NCBI RefSeq assembly: GCF_002266465.3 | Contig: NZ_CP029427.2 | Span: 2,544,501 to 2,608,500, forward strand | Reading direction: 5' to 3' | Source of the DNA: Bradyrhizobium symbiodeficiens | Lineage (GTDB): Bacteria; Pseudomonadota; Alphaproteobacteria; Rhizobiales; Xanthobacteraceae | Length of the DNA stretch: 64,000 bases | Shown: one piece after another, positions 17,256 through 25,408 of the stretch | Layout of the letters: the number at the start of each line of letters is the position of its first letter | Position numbering within the stretch: the first letter of the stretch is position 1 | Position numbers and translations under genes: made by a program | Notes under the pieces: model-generated | Databases searched by the model: none | What the model was told of the DNA's origin: nothing | The model's input: the letters and a program-made list of their open reading frames with translations, nothing else

Positions 17256-18428
17256 ATGCCCATCGTGAACCGCGTCGCCGACCTCCAACCCGATATTCAG
17301 GCCTGGCGCCGGGACATCCACGAGCACCCCGAGCTTCTCTACGACGTTCACCGCACTGCAGCATTCGTCGCGGACCGCCTGCGCGAGTTCGGCTGCGATG
17401 AGGTCGTCACCGGCCTCGGCCGGACCGGCGTGGTCGGCGTGATCAAGGGCGGGAGGCCGGCCGGCGAGGGGCTCAAGACCATCGGCCTGCGCGCCGACAT
17501 GGATGCGCTGCCCGTCGAGGAGCAGACCAACCTGCCTTACGCCTCCAAGACTCCGGGCAAGATGCACGCCTGCGGCCATGACGGCCACACCGCGATGCTG
17601 CTCGGGGCCGCCCGCTACCTCGCCGAAACCCGCAATTTCGCCGGCGATGCGGTGGTGATCTTCCAGCCAGCGGAGGAAGGCGGTGCGGGCGGCGCGGCCA
17701 TGGTCAAGGACGGCCTGATGGAGCGCTTCGGCATCGAGCAGGTCTACGGCATGCACAACGGCCCGGGCATCCCGATCGGCTCGTTCGCGATCCGGCCGGG
17801 TCCGATCATGGCGGCGACCGACGAGGTCGACATCATGATAGAGGGCCTCGGCGGCCATGCCGCGCGTCCGCACAAATGCATCGATTCCGTGCTGGTCGGC
17901 GCACAGGTGATCACGGCGCTGCAGTCGATCGTCGCGCGCAGCGTCGATCCGCTGGAATCGGCCGTAATCTCGATCTGCGAATTCCACGCCGGCAACGCCC
18001 GCAACGTCATTCCGCAGACCGCGACGCTGAAGGGGACCATCCGCACGCTGTCGCCGGAGGTGCGCAAGCTGGTCGAGAAGCGCGTGCATGAGGTGGTGGC
18101 GGGCGTCGCGCAAATCACCGGCGCCAAGATCGACCTGCGCTACCAGCGCAACTATCCCGTCGTGATCAACCACGCCGCGGAGACCGAGGTGGCGCGGCGC
18201 ATTGCCAGGCAAGTCGCAGGCGATGCCAATGTGCACGAGATGCCGCCGCTGATGGGCGGCGAGGATTTCGCCTACATGCTGGAAGCGCGCCCCGGCGCCT
18301 TCATCTTCTGCGGCAACGGCGACAGCGCCGGGCTGCATCACCCCGCCTACAATTTCAACGACGAGGCGATCGTGTTCGGCACGTCGTATTGGGTGAAGCT
18401 GGTCGAGGAATCGCTCGCGGCGTCGTAA
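17256..18428 (+). CDS. M20-family amidohydrolase (hippurate hydrolase-like)
   Basis: 390-residue zinc peptidase/aminoacylase. It starts MPIVNRVADLQPDIQAWRRD, continues HEHPELLYDVHRTA, and has the metal-site runs LRADMDALPV and HACGHDGHTAMLLGAA, then FQPAEEGGAGGAAMV with the catalytic Glu. VYGMHNGPGIPIGS and the late GGEDFAYMLEARPGAF supply further ligands. The family cleaves N-acylated amino acids or similar amides, but the substrate is not evident. An in-frame ATG at 17121 lies inside a repeat, so 17256 is preferred. It is followed by a strong terminator. Confidence 0.9.
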   Translation: MPIVNRVADLQPDIQAWRRDIHEHPELLYDVHRTAAFVADRLREFGCDEVVTGLGRTGVVGVIKGGRPAGEGLKTIGLRADMDALPVEEQTNLPYASKTPGKMHACGHDGHTAMLLGAARYLAETRNFAGDAVVIFQPAEEGGAGGAAMVKDGLMERFGIEQVYGMHNGPGIPIGSFAIRPGPIMAATDEVDIMIEGLGGHAARPHKCIDSVLVGAQVITALQSIVARSVDPLESAVISICEFHAGNARNVIPQTATLKGTIRTLSPEVRKLVEKRVHEVVAGVAQITGAKIDLRYQRNYPVVINHAAETEVARRIARQVAGDANVHEMPPLMGGEDFAYMLEARPGAFIFCGNGDSAGLHHPAYNFNDEAIVFGTSYWVKLVEESLAAS

Positions 18429-18453
18429 GACTGAACCTGAAGCACAAATGAAG

Positions 18454-18484
18454 AGGGCCCGTGCATTGCACGGGCCCTTTGTTT
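18454..18484 (+). terminator. Rho-independent terminator after the M20 gene
   Basis: AGGGCCCGTGCA (18454-18465) pairs with TGCACGGGCCCT (18467-18478), followed by TTGTTTT. It lies between two convergent genes and may serve both. Confidence 0.9.
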
Positions 18485-18502
18485 TGAGGGATCCAATCGG
18501 CT

Positions 18503-20131
18503 TCAGAATATCCGCGAGAAGATCACGTAGAGCGTGGCCGACAGCATGATCGCGCAGGGCAGGGTCAGCACCCAGGCCATCAGCAAATTGCGGATGGTCG
18601 ACCATTGCAGACCCGAGCCGTTCGCCGCCATGGTGCCGGCGACGCCGGACGACAGCACGTGGGTGGTGGAGACCGGCAGGCCGAACACGTCGGCGGCGCC
18701 GATCGTCGCAGCGGCCACCAGCTCGGCCGAAGCGCCTTGCGCATAGGTGAGATGGCTCTTGCCGATCTTCTCACCGACCGTGATCACGATGCGCTTCCAG
18801 CCGATCATGGTGCCGAGGCCGAGCGCGATGGCAACCGCGACCTTCACCCAGGTCGGGATGAACTTCGTGGCGCTGTCGAGCCCGCCCTTGTAGGCGTTCA
18901 GGGTCGCGACATCGTCCTTGTTGAGGTCGTTTTCCTTGTCTTTCATCAGGAAGCGGATCGCTTCCGAGGTCAGGTACATGTCGTTACGGGTGTTGCCGAC
19001 CACTTCCGCCGGCACCTTGTTGAGCGAGCCGTATTTCGCGACCTGGTCGCCGACATCCTTCACCAGCACCGCCAGCGAAGGGTAGGTGCCTTCGCTGATG
19101 TGGTGCGAGGTGATGTACTGGGTCACCGCAGGACGGGGGTCGCCGATGATCGAGTGACCGGCGCCCTTGGCCGCGATCACCTTGGAGGCGGCATCCGAGA
19201 CCTTCTGGAACTGGGCGACCTGGGACTCCGGCAGCGCGCGATTGAGCGCGTAAGCCGTCGGCACGGTGCCGATCAGGATCAGCATGATCAAGCCCATGCC
19301 CTTCTGGCCGTCGTTCGAGCCGTGCGCGAAGCTGACGCCGGTGCAGGTCGCGATCAGCAGGCCGCGGATCCAGAGCGGCGGCGCCTTGTTGCTTTCGGGC
19401 GCAGCATACAGGGCGGGGTTGCGCACGATGAACTTGAGCAGCAGCAACAGCACGGCGGCGCAGATGAAGCCGAACAGCGGCGACAGCAGCAGCGCGTAGC
19501 CGATCTCGGTGGCCTTGCTCCAATCCACGCCCGAGGTGCCGTCGCGGCCGCGCATGACGGCGTTGGCGACGCCGACGCCGATGATCGAGCCGATCAGCGT
19601 GTGCGAGGAGGAGGCGGGCAGGCCGAAGAACCAGGTGCCGAGATTCCACAGGATCGCGGCGATCAGCAGCGCGAACACCATCGCGAAGCCGGCGCTGGAG
19701 CCCACCTGCAGGATCAACTCGACCGGCAGCAGCGAGACGATGCCGAAGGCGACCGCACCGGAGGACATGAGCACGCCGAGGAAGTTGAAGAAGCCCGACC
19801 ACATCACAGCGACTTCGGCCGGCAGCGAATGGGTGTAGATCACGGTCGCCACCGCATTGGCGGTGTCGTGGAAGCCGTTGACGAATTCGAATCCGAGCGC
19901 GATCAGGAGCGCGACGAACAACAAGATGTAGGGCAGGTAGGTCGTCACCCGCGCGCCGGTGGCGTTGACGTCGACATAGATGCTGTAGGCGACGAACAGC
20001 AGGCCCGCGGCAAGGATGCCGAAGAACAGGATCATCGTCAGCGGATTGAAGCCCTTGTCGAGATTCGGCCGCGAGGCCGGCTGGATCGGCGCGGGATCGG
20101 CTACCGCGCGGTCGAATGCAACATCGGTCAT
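18503..20131 (-). CDS. pitA: PiT-family inorganic phosphate transporter
   Basis: Low-affinity phosphate:cation symporter of 542 residues in the inner membrane. The duplicated PiT signatures are visible: EFVNGFHDTANAVATVIYTH in the N-terminal half, AHGSNDGQKGMGLIMLIL in the middle, and GLPVSTTHVLSSGVAGTMAA near the C-terminus. About ten hydrophobic helices surround a soluble loop at about residues 315-430. The start at 20131 (MTDVAFDRAVADP) was chosen over a longer frame that would overlap the neighbouring UdgX gene. It is convergent with the M20 gene. Confidence 0.94.
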   Translation of the reverse strand: MTDVAFDRAVADPAPIQPASRPNLDKGFNPLTMILFFGILAAGLLFVAYSIYVDVNATGARVTTYLPYILLFVALLIALGFEFVNGFHDTANAVATVIYTHSLPAEVAVMWSGFFNFLGVLMSSGAVAFGIVSLLPVELILQVGSSAGFAMVFALLIAAILWNLGTWFFGLPASSSHTLIGSIIGVGVANAVMRGRDGTSGVDWSKATEIGYALLLSPLFGFICAAVLLLLLKFIVRNPALYAAPESNKAPPLWIRGLLIATCTGVSFAHGSNDGQKGMGLIMLILIGTVPTAYALNRALPESQVAQFQKVSDAASKVIAAKGAGHSIIGDPRPAVTQYITSHHISEGTYPSLAVLVKDVGDQVAKYGSLNKVPAEVVGNTRNDMYLTSEAIRFLMKDKENDLNKDDVATLNAYKGGLDSATKFIPTWVKVAVAIALGLGTMIGWKRIVITVGEKIGKSHLTYAQGASAELVAAATIGAADVFGLPVSTTHVLSSGVAGTMAANGSGLQWSTIRNLLMAWVLTLPCAIMLSATLYVIFSRIF

Positions 20132-20228
20132 GTCTGGACGCCCCTTAACTTTGAAGTAAGGGTATTGTCCGCGATGGATTTGAAGGCCGGATGACAAGCG
20201 GCGGTTGAAGCCGTTTTCCTGCCAGTAT

Positions 20229-21671
20229 TCAGGCGGCCCGCGCGGCTTTCTTCTGCAAGCCGGCAACGATCTTCAAATCCTCGACAAAGCGCCGATATTC
20301 CAGCGCCTTGGCTTCCGGATCTGGCAACCGCAGCAAATAAGATGGGTGCACCGTCACCAGCGCTTTGCGTCCGTCGGGAAGGTCGATGAGCCTGCCTCGG
20401 TTTTTTCCGATGGGTGTGATCTTGCCGAACACGCTTTGCGCGGCGGTAGCGCCCATCGCCACGATCAGATCGGGTTGGATGGCCGAGACTTCCCGCTCAT
20501 ACCACTGCCGGCACGCTTTGATCTCCGGCGTATTCGGCTTCTGGTGCAGGCGGATCTTTCCGCGCGGCACGAATTTGAAGTGCTTCACCGCGTTGGTGAC
20601 ATAGACCTTCTTGCGATCGACACCGGCCTCCTCCAGCGCACGGTCGAGCATCTGGCCGGCGGGGCCGACGAAGGGATGGCCGGCGAGGTCTTCCTTGTCG
20701 CCGGGCTGTTCGCCGACCAGCATGATGTTGGCGGATTTCGGGCCCTCGCCGAACACGGTCTGGGTCGCGTCCTTGTAAAGATGGCAGGCGCGGCAATGCG
20801 CGGCTTCCTCACGGAGAGCTTCGAGATCGTTTGCGGCAGTCTTGCGAGTCATCGGAGCCTCCGGCCGCCTTTGGGGCTTGTGCGGATCGGTTGCGGCATT
20901 GGCGATCATGGCACCGGTCATGCGTTCGGCGTCCTCGATCAGGGGCTTAATGATCGAAGCCTCGGGCAGGTTCCTCCAGTATTTCTTCGGCATCTCGGCC
21001 TGCATCGCCTTTACCTTCAAGCGCGCCGGATTGAAGATGCTGGCGTAATAGCGCCGCCAGGTCTCCTCCAGCCGATCCTCGCCCGGCGCCTCGCTCTTGT
21101 TGACACCCGGTGTGAACGAAAGCGAATGACCGTCCCAATGTGCGCAGAGCTCCGGCGTCAGGATCGACCAGGGCATGTCGGCGAAGCGTTTGGCGAAAAA
21201 CGGGGCTGCGAGCTCGACGATGTGATGCTCCGGCTCGAACCAGGCGACGTAATGCGCGGCGCGTTCCCTGCCGATCTCGCGGAAGCGGACGAAGGCGTGC
21301 ATCTTGTGCTCGTCGCGATGGACCGCTCGGGCCATCGCCGTAGCTAACGCGACGTCAGGATCGGTCGCGACCTCGATGAGATCGTGATTGTCCTTCAGGC
21401 GCCAGAGCAGGCGATAGAGGATCGCAAAGCGTTCGGGATCGCGATGCAGGATCGCGGCCTTGGCGAGATCGACGAATTTGCCTGATACCTTGAAGCTGCC
21501 GTCATTCACCGCGAGGATCGGAGACGGCGCTTGCGGCGCGAATAATTCCGCGTCGCGGCCTTGCACGGTCCAGGCGACATTGGTGGGCTGCACATGATGA
21601 AGCACGAGGCTGCGCGCTGCTTCGCGCCAGCCGTCGAAATCGGTTTCGTTGTCGAGGGTGATGTACTGCAT
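20229..21671 (-). CDS. udgX: DUF4130-UdgX fusion, uracil-DNA-binding glycosylase family
   Basis: 480-residue two-domain protein. Residues 1-250 match the DUF4130 DNA-metabolism domain (LLWRLKDNHDLIEVATDPDV, HKMHAFVRFREI, MPKKYWRNLPEASII). Residues 275-475 are a family-4-like uracil-DNA glycosylase of the UdgX type: GEQPGDKEDLAGHPFVGPAG at 320-339, VTNAVKHFKF, the inserted GKIRLHQKPN loop (KxRxH at 372-376), and VTVHPSYLLR. UdgX uses the His of this loop to bond covalently to the abasic site, so H376 is the predicted crosslinking residue. Cys293, Cys296 and Cys387 are candidate Fe-S ligands. Its ATG shares one base with the upstream radical SAM stop. Confidence 0.92.
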   Translation of the reverse strand: MQYITLDNETDFDGWREAARSLVLHHVQPTNVAWTVQGRDAELFAPQAPSPILAVNDGSFKVSGKFVDLAKAAILHRDPERFAILYRLLWRLKDNHDLIEVATDPDVALATAMARAVHRDEHKMHAFVRFREIGRERAAHYVAWFEPEHHIVELAAPFFAKRFADMPWSILTPELCAHWDGHSLSFTPGVNKSEAPGEDRLEETWRRYYASIFNPARLKVKAMQAEMPKKYWRNLPEASIIKPLIEDAERMTGAMIANAATDPHKPQRRPEAPMTRKTAANDLEALREEAAHCRACHLYKDATQTVFGEGPKSANIMLVGEQPGDKEDLAGHPFVGPAGQMLDRALEEAGVDRKKVYVTNAVKHFKFVPRGKIRLHQKPNTPEIKACRQWYEREVSAIQPDLIVAMGATAAQSVFGKITPIGKNRGRLIDLPDGRKALVTVHPSYLLRLPDPEAKALEYRRFVEDLKIVAGLQKKAARAA

Positions 21672-22906
21672 CAGAAACCAAATCCCAGTTGCGTTGCTTT
21701 CGGCTTGAATCGTTCGATCAGCCCGGCGGCATCGAGGCGATGCGGCGAGGGGCGGTGGTCGCTGAGGACGATGAACGGCAGCGCCTTGTTGCGGGGCACG
21801 TGCAGCCGGGCGAGATCGGCCAGGCGGATCGTGGTGGTGCGCCGCGTCGCGATGATGCGTTCAACCGCCTTGGTGCCGAAGCCCGGCACGCGGAGCAGCT
21901 CCTCGCGGCTGGCGCGGTTGACGTCGAGCGGGAAGCGGTCGCGATGGCGCAGCGCCCAGGCGAGCTTGGGATCGATGTCGAGCGGCAGCATCGCGCTGTC
22001 GTCGACGATCTCGCCGACATCGAAGCCGTAGAACCGCATCAGCCAGTCGGCCTGGTAGAGCCGGTGCTCGCGCAGCAGCGGCGGCTGGACCAGAGGCAAG
22101 GCGCGGCTGGCGTCGGGGATCGGGCTGAAGGCGGAATAATAGACGCGTCTCAACTTGTACGAGCCGTAGAGATTGGAGCTGGTGTGGAGAATGGTGTGGT
22201 CTGAGGCGCTATCGGCGCCGACGATCATCTGCGTGCTCTGGCCTGCCGGGGCGAAGCGCTGCGGCCTGGCTTTCGTCTTCGCTACGCGGTTCTCTTCGGC
22301 CTCGTCCAGCTTCAGCCGCAGCCGGCCCATGGTGCGGCGGATCGCGCGCACGTCCTTCTCCGGCGCGAATTGCTGCAGGCTCGCCTCCTCGGGCATCTCG
22401 ATGTTGATGGAGAGGCGATCGGCATATTTGCCGGCCTCCGCGATCAGCGCGTCGTCGGCTTCGGGAATGGTCTTGAGGTGAATGTAGCCGCGGAAGTGAT
22501 GTTCCTCGCGCAGTTTTCGCGCGACGCCCACCACCTGTTCCATCGTGTAGTCGGGGCTGCGGATGATGCCGGAGGAGAGGAACAGGCCCTCGATGTAATT
22601 ACGCCGGTAGAAATCGAGCGTCAGCTTGACCACTTCCTCAATGGTGAAGCGGGCGCGCGGCACATTCGAGGAAGCGCGGTTGACGCAATAGAGGCAATCG
22701 TAATTGCAGGCGTTGGTCAGCAGCACCTTGAGCAACGAGATGCAGCGGCCATCGGGTGCGTAGGAATGGCAGATGCCCATGCCCGGCGCGGTCGAGCCCA
22801 TGCCCTTGCGGTCGCTGGAATCCCGCTTCTCGGTGCCGCTGGAGGCGCAGGACGCGTCGTACTTGGCCGCGTCCGCCAGAATTTCCAGCTTGCGTTGCAC
22901 GTCCAT
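21671..22906 (-). CDS. Putative DNA modification/repair radical SAM protein (TIGR03916-like)
   Basis: 411-residue radical SAM enzyme predicted to act on DNA. The cluster motif is CNYDCLYC (Cys67, Cys71, Cys74) after LLKVLLTNA, with FLSSGIIRSPDYTMEQ as a core strand. The C-terminal region carries a helix-hairpin-helix (RVPGFGTKAVERIIATRR) typical of DNA binding. The chemistry is unknown. Its near-constant partner is the DUF4130/UdgX gene, which directly follows here with a 1-base overlap. The start at 22906 (MDVQRKLEILADAAKYDASC) fits the family; the frame is open to 23005 only across the regulatory region that contains the LexA box. SOS control is therefore likely. Confidence 0.9.
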   Translation of the reverse strand: MDVQRKLEILADAAKYDASCASSGTEKRDSSDRKGMGSTAPGMGICHSYAPDGRCISLLKVLLTNACNYDCLYCVNRASSNVPRARFTIEEVVKLTLDFYRRNYIEGLFLSSGIIRSPDYTMEQVVGVARKLREEHHFRGYIHLKTIPEADDALIAEAGKYADRLSINIEMPEEASLQQFAPEKDVRAIRRTMGRLRLKLDEAEENRVAKTKARPQRFAPAGQSTQMIVGADSASDHTILHTSSNLYGSYKLRRVYYSAFSPIPDASRALPLVQPPLLREHRLYQADWLMRFYGFDVGEIVDDSAMLPLDIDPKLAWALRHRDRFPLDVNRASREELLRVPGFGTKAVERIIATRRTTTIRLADLARLHVPRNKALPFIVLSDHRPSPHRLDAAGLIERFKPKATQLGFGF

Positions 22907-22988
22907 CTTGGAATCCCTTTGATTCAGCTGACGAATCTGACGGAGCACCAATTCGATTGACTCCCCGGCCGCCGTTAGCTTTATATTA

Positions 22989-23003
22989 GAACATATCATG
23001 AAC
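22989..23003. promoter_or_regulatory. LexA (SOS) box of alphaproteobacterial type
   Basis: GAAC-ATATCAT-GAAC is an exact GAAC-N7-GAAC direct repeat, the alphaproteobacterial LexA operator. It lies 83 bases before the radical SAM start (leftward) and 68 bases before imuA (rightward), so one box probably represses both divergent DNA-repair operons. Confidence 0.85.
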
Positions 23004-23070
23004 AAATGAGCCAGCCGCTGGTTCTTATTTTTAAGAGCCGGCGGCCATCACCCCTGAAGGAGCGGCGAGC

Positions 23071-23859
23071 ATGAGCGGCGCACGTAGAAGCGCGCTTGCG
23101 AGTTTGCGCGGTCAGATCGAGCGCATCGAGACGGCGGCGGTCGTGCATCCGCACGATCGCGTCGCACTCGGTCACAGCGAAGCCGACAACGTGCTGAAGG
23201 GCGGCCTCGCGCGCGCGGCGATCCACGAGGTGTTCTGCGCGGGGTCTCAGGGGACGGCCGCGACCGGCTTCGTCATGGGGCTTGCCGGGCGCGTCTCGGC
23301 GCAGCGGCCGCTGCTGTGGATACGACAGGATTTCTCGGAGATAGAGGCGGGTGCACTGTCGATGAGCGGGCTCGCCGAGCTCGGCCTCGATCCACGCCGC
23401 GTGGTGATGGTGCGCGCCGCCGATGTCGAGAGCGCGCTGCGCAGCTCGGCCGATGCGCTCGCCTGCGATGCGCTGGGCGCGGTCGTGCTCGAGCTCTGGG
23501 GCGAGACCAGGCAGTTCGATCTGGTGGCGAGCCGCAAGCTGACGCTGGCCGCGCAAGGTTCCGGCGTCACCGGCCTGATGCTGCGCATGGCCGCGCAGCC
23601 GCTGCCTTCGACTGCAGAGACACGATGGATGCTGCGCGCGGCGCATTCGCCGCCGGGGTCGGTGTGGGACGCCTGGGGCGCGCCGCGCTTCGATGCCGAG
23701 CTGTTGCGCAATCGTCATGGCCCATGCGGCCGGTGGATCATGGAATGGAATTGTGATGAGTGCCAGTTCAGTCAGCCGTCGACGTATTCTCAGCCTGTGG
23801 CTGCCGCGCCTGCCGATCGACAGAATCCAACGTTTCTTCAACAGCGCCGGGCTGGGTAA
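23071..23859 (+). CDS. imuA: ImuA, SOS mutasome RecA/SulA-like subunit
   Basis: 262-residue RecA-fold protein that recruits the error-prone polymerase DnaE2 together with ImuB. Visible: ALGHSEADNVLKGGLARAAI, HEVFCAGSQGTAATGFVMGL (degenerate nucleotide-binding region), PLLWIRQDFSEIEAGALSMS, and LGAVVLELWGETRQFDLVAS. The C-terminal 45 residues (WNCDECQFSQPSTYSQPVAA) run over the start of imuB. The ATG at 23071 has a strong GAAGGAG ribosome site. It overlaps imuB by 104 bases, an unusually long overlap, and is the first gene of the LexA-controlled imuA-imuB-dnaE2 cassette. Confidence 0.92.
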   Translation: MSGARRSALASLRGQIERIETAAVVHPHDRVALGHSEADNVLKGGLARAAIHEVFCAGSQGTAATGFVMGLAGRVSAQRPLLWIRQDFSEIEAGALSMSGLAELGLDPRRVVMVRAADVESALRSSADALACDALGAVVLELWGETRQFDLVASRKLTLAAQGSGVTGLMLRMAAQPLPSTAETRWMLRAAHSPPGSVWDAWGAPRFDAELLRNRHGPCGRWIMEWNCDECQFSQPSTYSQPVAAAPADRQNPTFLQQRRAG

Positions 23860-25408
23860 GGTCAGAGCGTTTTCAAGCGAAGTGGGTGCCGGTTCGCGTG
23901 AAGAAAACGCGTCAAAACAAAAAGACGAGCCCAGCATCGTCGTCATCAAGGACAACAATGCACTGGTCATTCATGCGCTGGATGAAACTGCCGAGCGTTT
24001 GGGGCTATACATCGGCCAGCCCCTGGCGAATGCCCGGGCGATGTGTCCGGACTTAAAGGTGTTCGACGCCGATGTCGTGGCCGATGCGAAGACGCTCAGC
24101 GACATCGCCGACTGGTGCGACCGCTTCACGCCGCTGGTGGCGCTCGATCCGCCGCATGGGCTGTTCCTCGACATCACCGGCTGCGCGCATCTGTTCGGCG
24201 GCGAAGCGGCGCTGTTGCAGACGCTGGTTCGTGCGCTCGGCCGACAAGGCTTTGCCGTCAGCGCGGCCATCGCCGGCACCTCGGTCTGTGCGCGCACGCT
24301 GACGCGGCAGGCAACTAGCAGCATCGTTGCCGATGGCGGGGAGGCGGCGGCGATCGAACGGTTTCCGGTGTCCGCGCTCGGTGCGGGCGAGGCCATCACC
24401 ACGGGCCTGCGCCGTGCCGGCCTGAAGACCATCGGCGCTGTCGCCTCCCGTTCGCCGAGCGAGATCACGGCGCGGTTCGGCGCGCGCTTCTCCACGCTGC
24501 TCGCGCATGCGCTGGGGCAGGGCGATGCGCCGATCAGCCCGCGGAAACCGCTGCCCGATTACATCGTGGAGAAGCGCTTCGCCGAGCCGATCGCGACCGA
24601 CACCATGATCGCGATGACGCTGTCGCGGCTGGCGGACACGCTGATTGCCTCAATGGAGAAGCAGGGCAAGGGCGCCCGTCGGCTGGAAGCCGCGTTCTTC
24701 CGCACCGACGGTGTGGTACGCGCGATCATGGTCGAGGCCGGGCGGCCGGTGACGCAAAGCAAAGTCATCGACCGGCTGTTCCGCGAGCGCCTTGACGCGC
24801 TCGCCGATCCCCTCGATCCCGGTTTCGGCTTCGACATGGTGCGCCTGTCGGCGAGCCGCACCGAGATCGTGGTGCAGGAGCAGCGCGATCTCGACGCCCA
24901 TGTCCATGACAATGACGAGCTCTCTGCCCTGATCGACCGCATCGCCGCGCGGATCGGCGGAAAACGCGTCGTCGTGCACCTGCCCGAGGATACCCATATC
25001 CCCGAATGCGCGGTGATGGCCGCCCCGGCGCAGCATCATCTCGCTGCCGCCATGCAGGCCGAATGGCCGGCGCGGACCGAAAGCGAGCCGCCGCTGCGTC
25101 CCTTGCGGCTGTTCGACAGACCGGAACCGATCAAGGTGCCGTTCGCGGCCGTGCCCGATGGACCGCCGCATCAATTCACCTGGCGCCGCGCGCTGCATGC
25201 CGTGGTGCGGGTGGAGGGACCCGAGCGCATCGCGATGGAATGGTGGCGGCAGGACGGCAAGCAGCTGACGCGGGATTACTTTCGAATCGAGGACGCCGAG
25301 GGCCTGCGTTTCTGGATCTTTCGCGACGGACTTTACGAGGGGGAGGTGTTCGACGGCGACGGCGAGCCTGCTTCTCCCGGCTGGTATGTGCACGGTCTCT
25401 TCGCATGA
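23756..25408 (+). CDS. imuB: ImuB, Y-family polymerase-like mutasome subunit
   Basis: 550-residue member of the DinB/UmuC superfamily acting as a beta-clamp adaptor for DnaE2. It begins MSASSVSRRRILSLWLPRLP; the Y-family core follows, with LYIGQPLANARAMCPDLKVF, LFLDITGCAHLFGGEAALLQ and the HhH segment AGLKTIGAVASRSPSEIT. Family knowledge is that ImuB lacks catalytic acids and is inactive as a polymerase. The start at 23756 overlaps imuA by 104 bases. The stop shares ATGA with dnaE2. Residues 37-56 are translated from a 60-bp intergenic-type repeat inserted in frame between strand 1 and the next conserved segment. Confidence 0.92.
   Translation: MSASSVSRRRILSLWLPRLPIDRIQRFFNSAGLGKVRAFSSEVGAGSREENASKQKDEPSIVVIKDNNALVIHALDETAERLGLYIGQPLANARAMCPDLKVFDADVVADAKTLSDIADWCDRFTPLVALDPPHGLFLDITGCAHLFGGEAALLQTLVRALGRQGFAVSAAIAGTSVCARTLTRQATSSIVADGGEAAAIERFPVSALGAGEAITTGLRRAGLKTIGAVASRSPSEITARFGARFSTLLAHALGQGDAPISPRKPLPDYIVEKRFAEPIATDTMIAMTLSRLADTLIASMEKQGKGARRLEAAFFRTDGVVRAIMVEAGRPVTQSKVIDRLFRERLDALADPLDPGFGFDMVRLSASRTEIVVQEQRDLDAHVHDNDELSALIDRIAARIGGKRVVVHLPEDTHIPECAVMAAPAQHHLAAAMQAEWPARTESEPPLRPLRLFDRPEPIKVPFAAVPDGPPHQFTWRRALHAVVRVEGPERIAMEWWRQDGKQLTRDYFRIEDAEGLRFWIFRDGLYEGEVFDGDGEPASPGWYVHGLFA
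23864..23923 (+). repeat. 60-bp dispersed repeat inside imuB
   Basis: The element runs from AGAGCGTTTTCAAGCGAAGT to AACGCGTCAAAACAAAAA. It resembles a short repeat I recall as abundant in Bradyrhizobium and Rhodopseudomonas intergenic DNA. Its length is a multiple of three and it is read through in frame as AFSSEVGAGSREENASKQKD. Confidence 0.7.
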
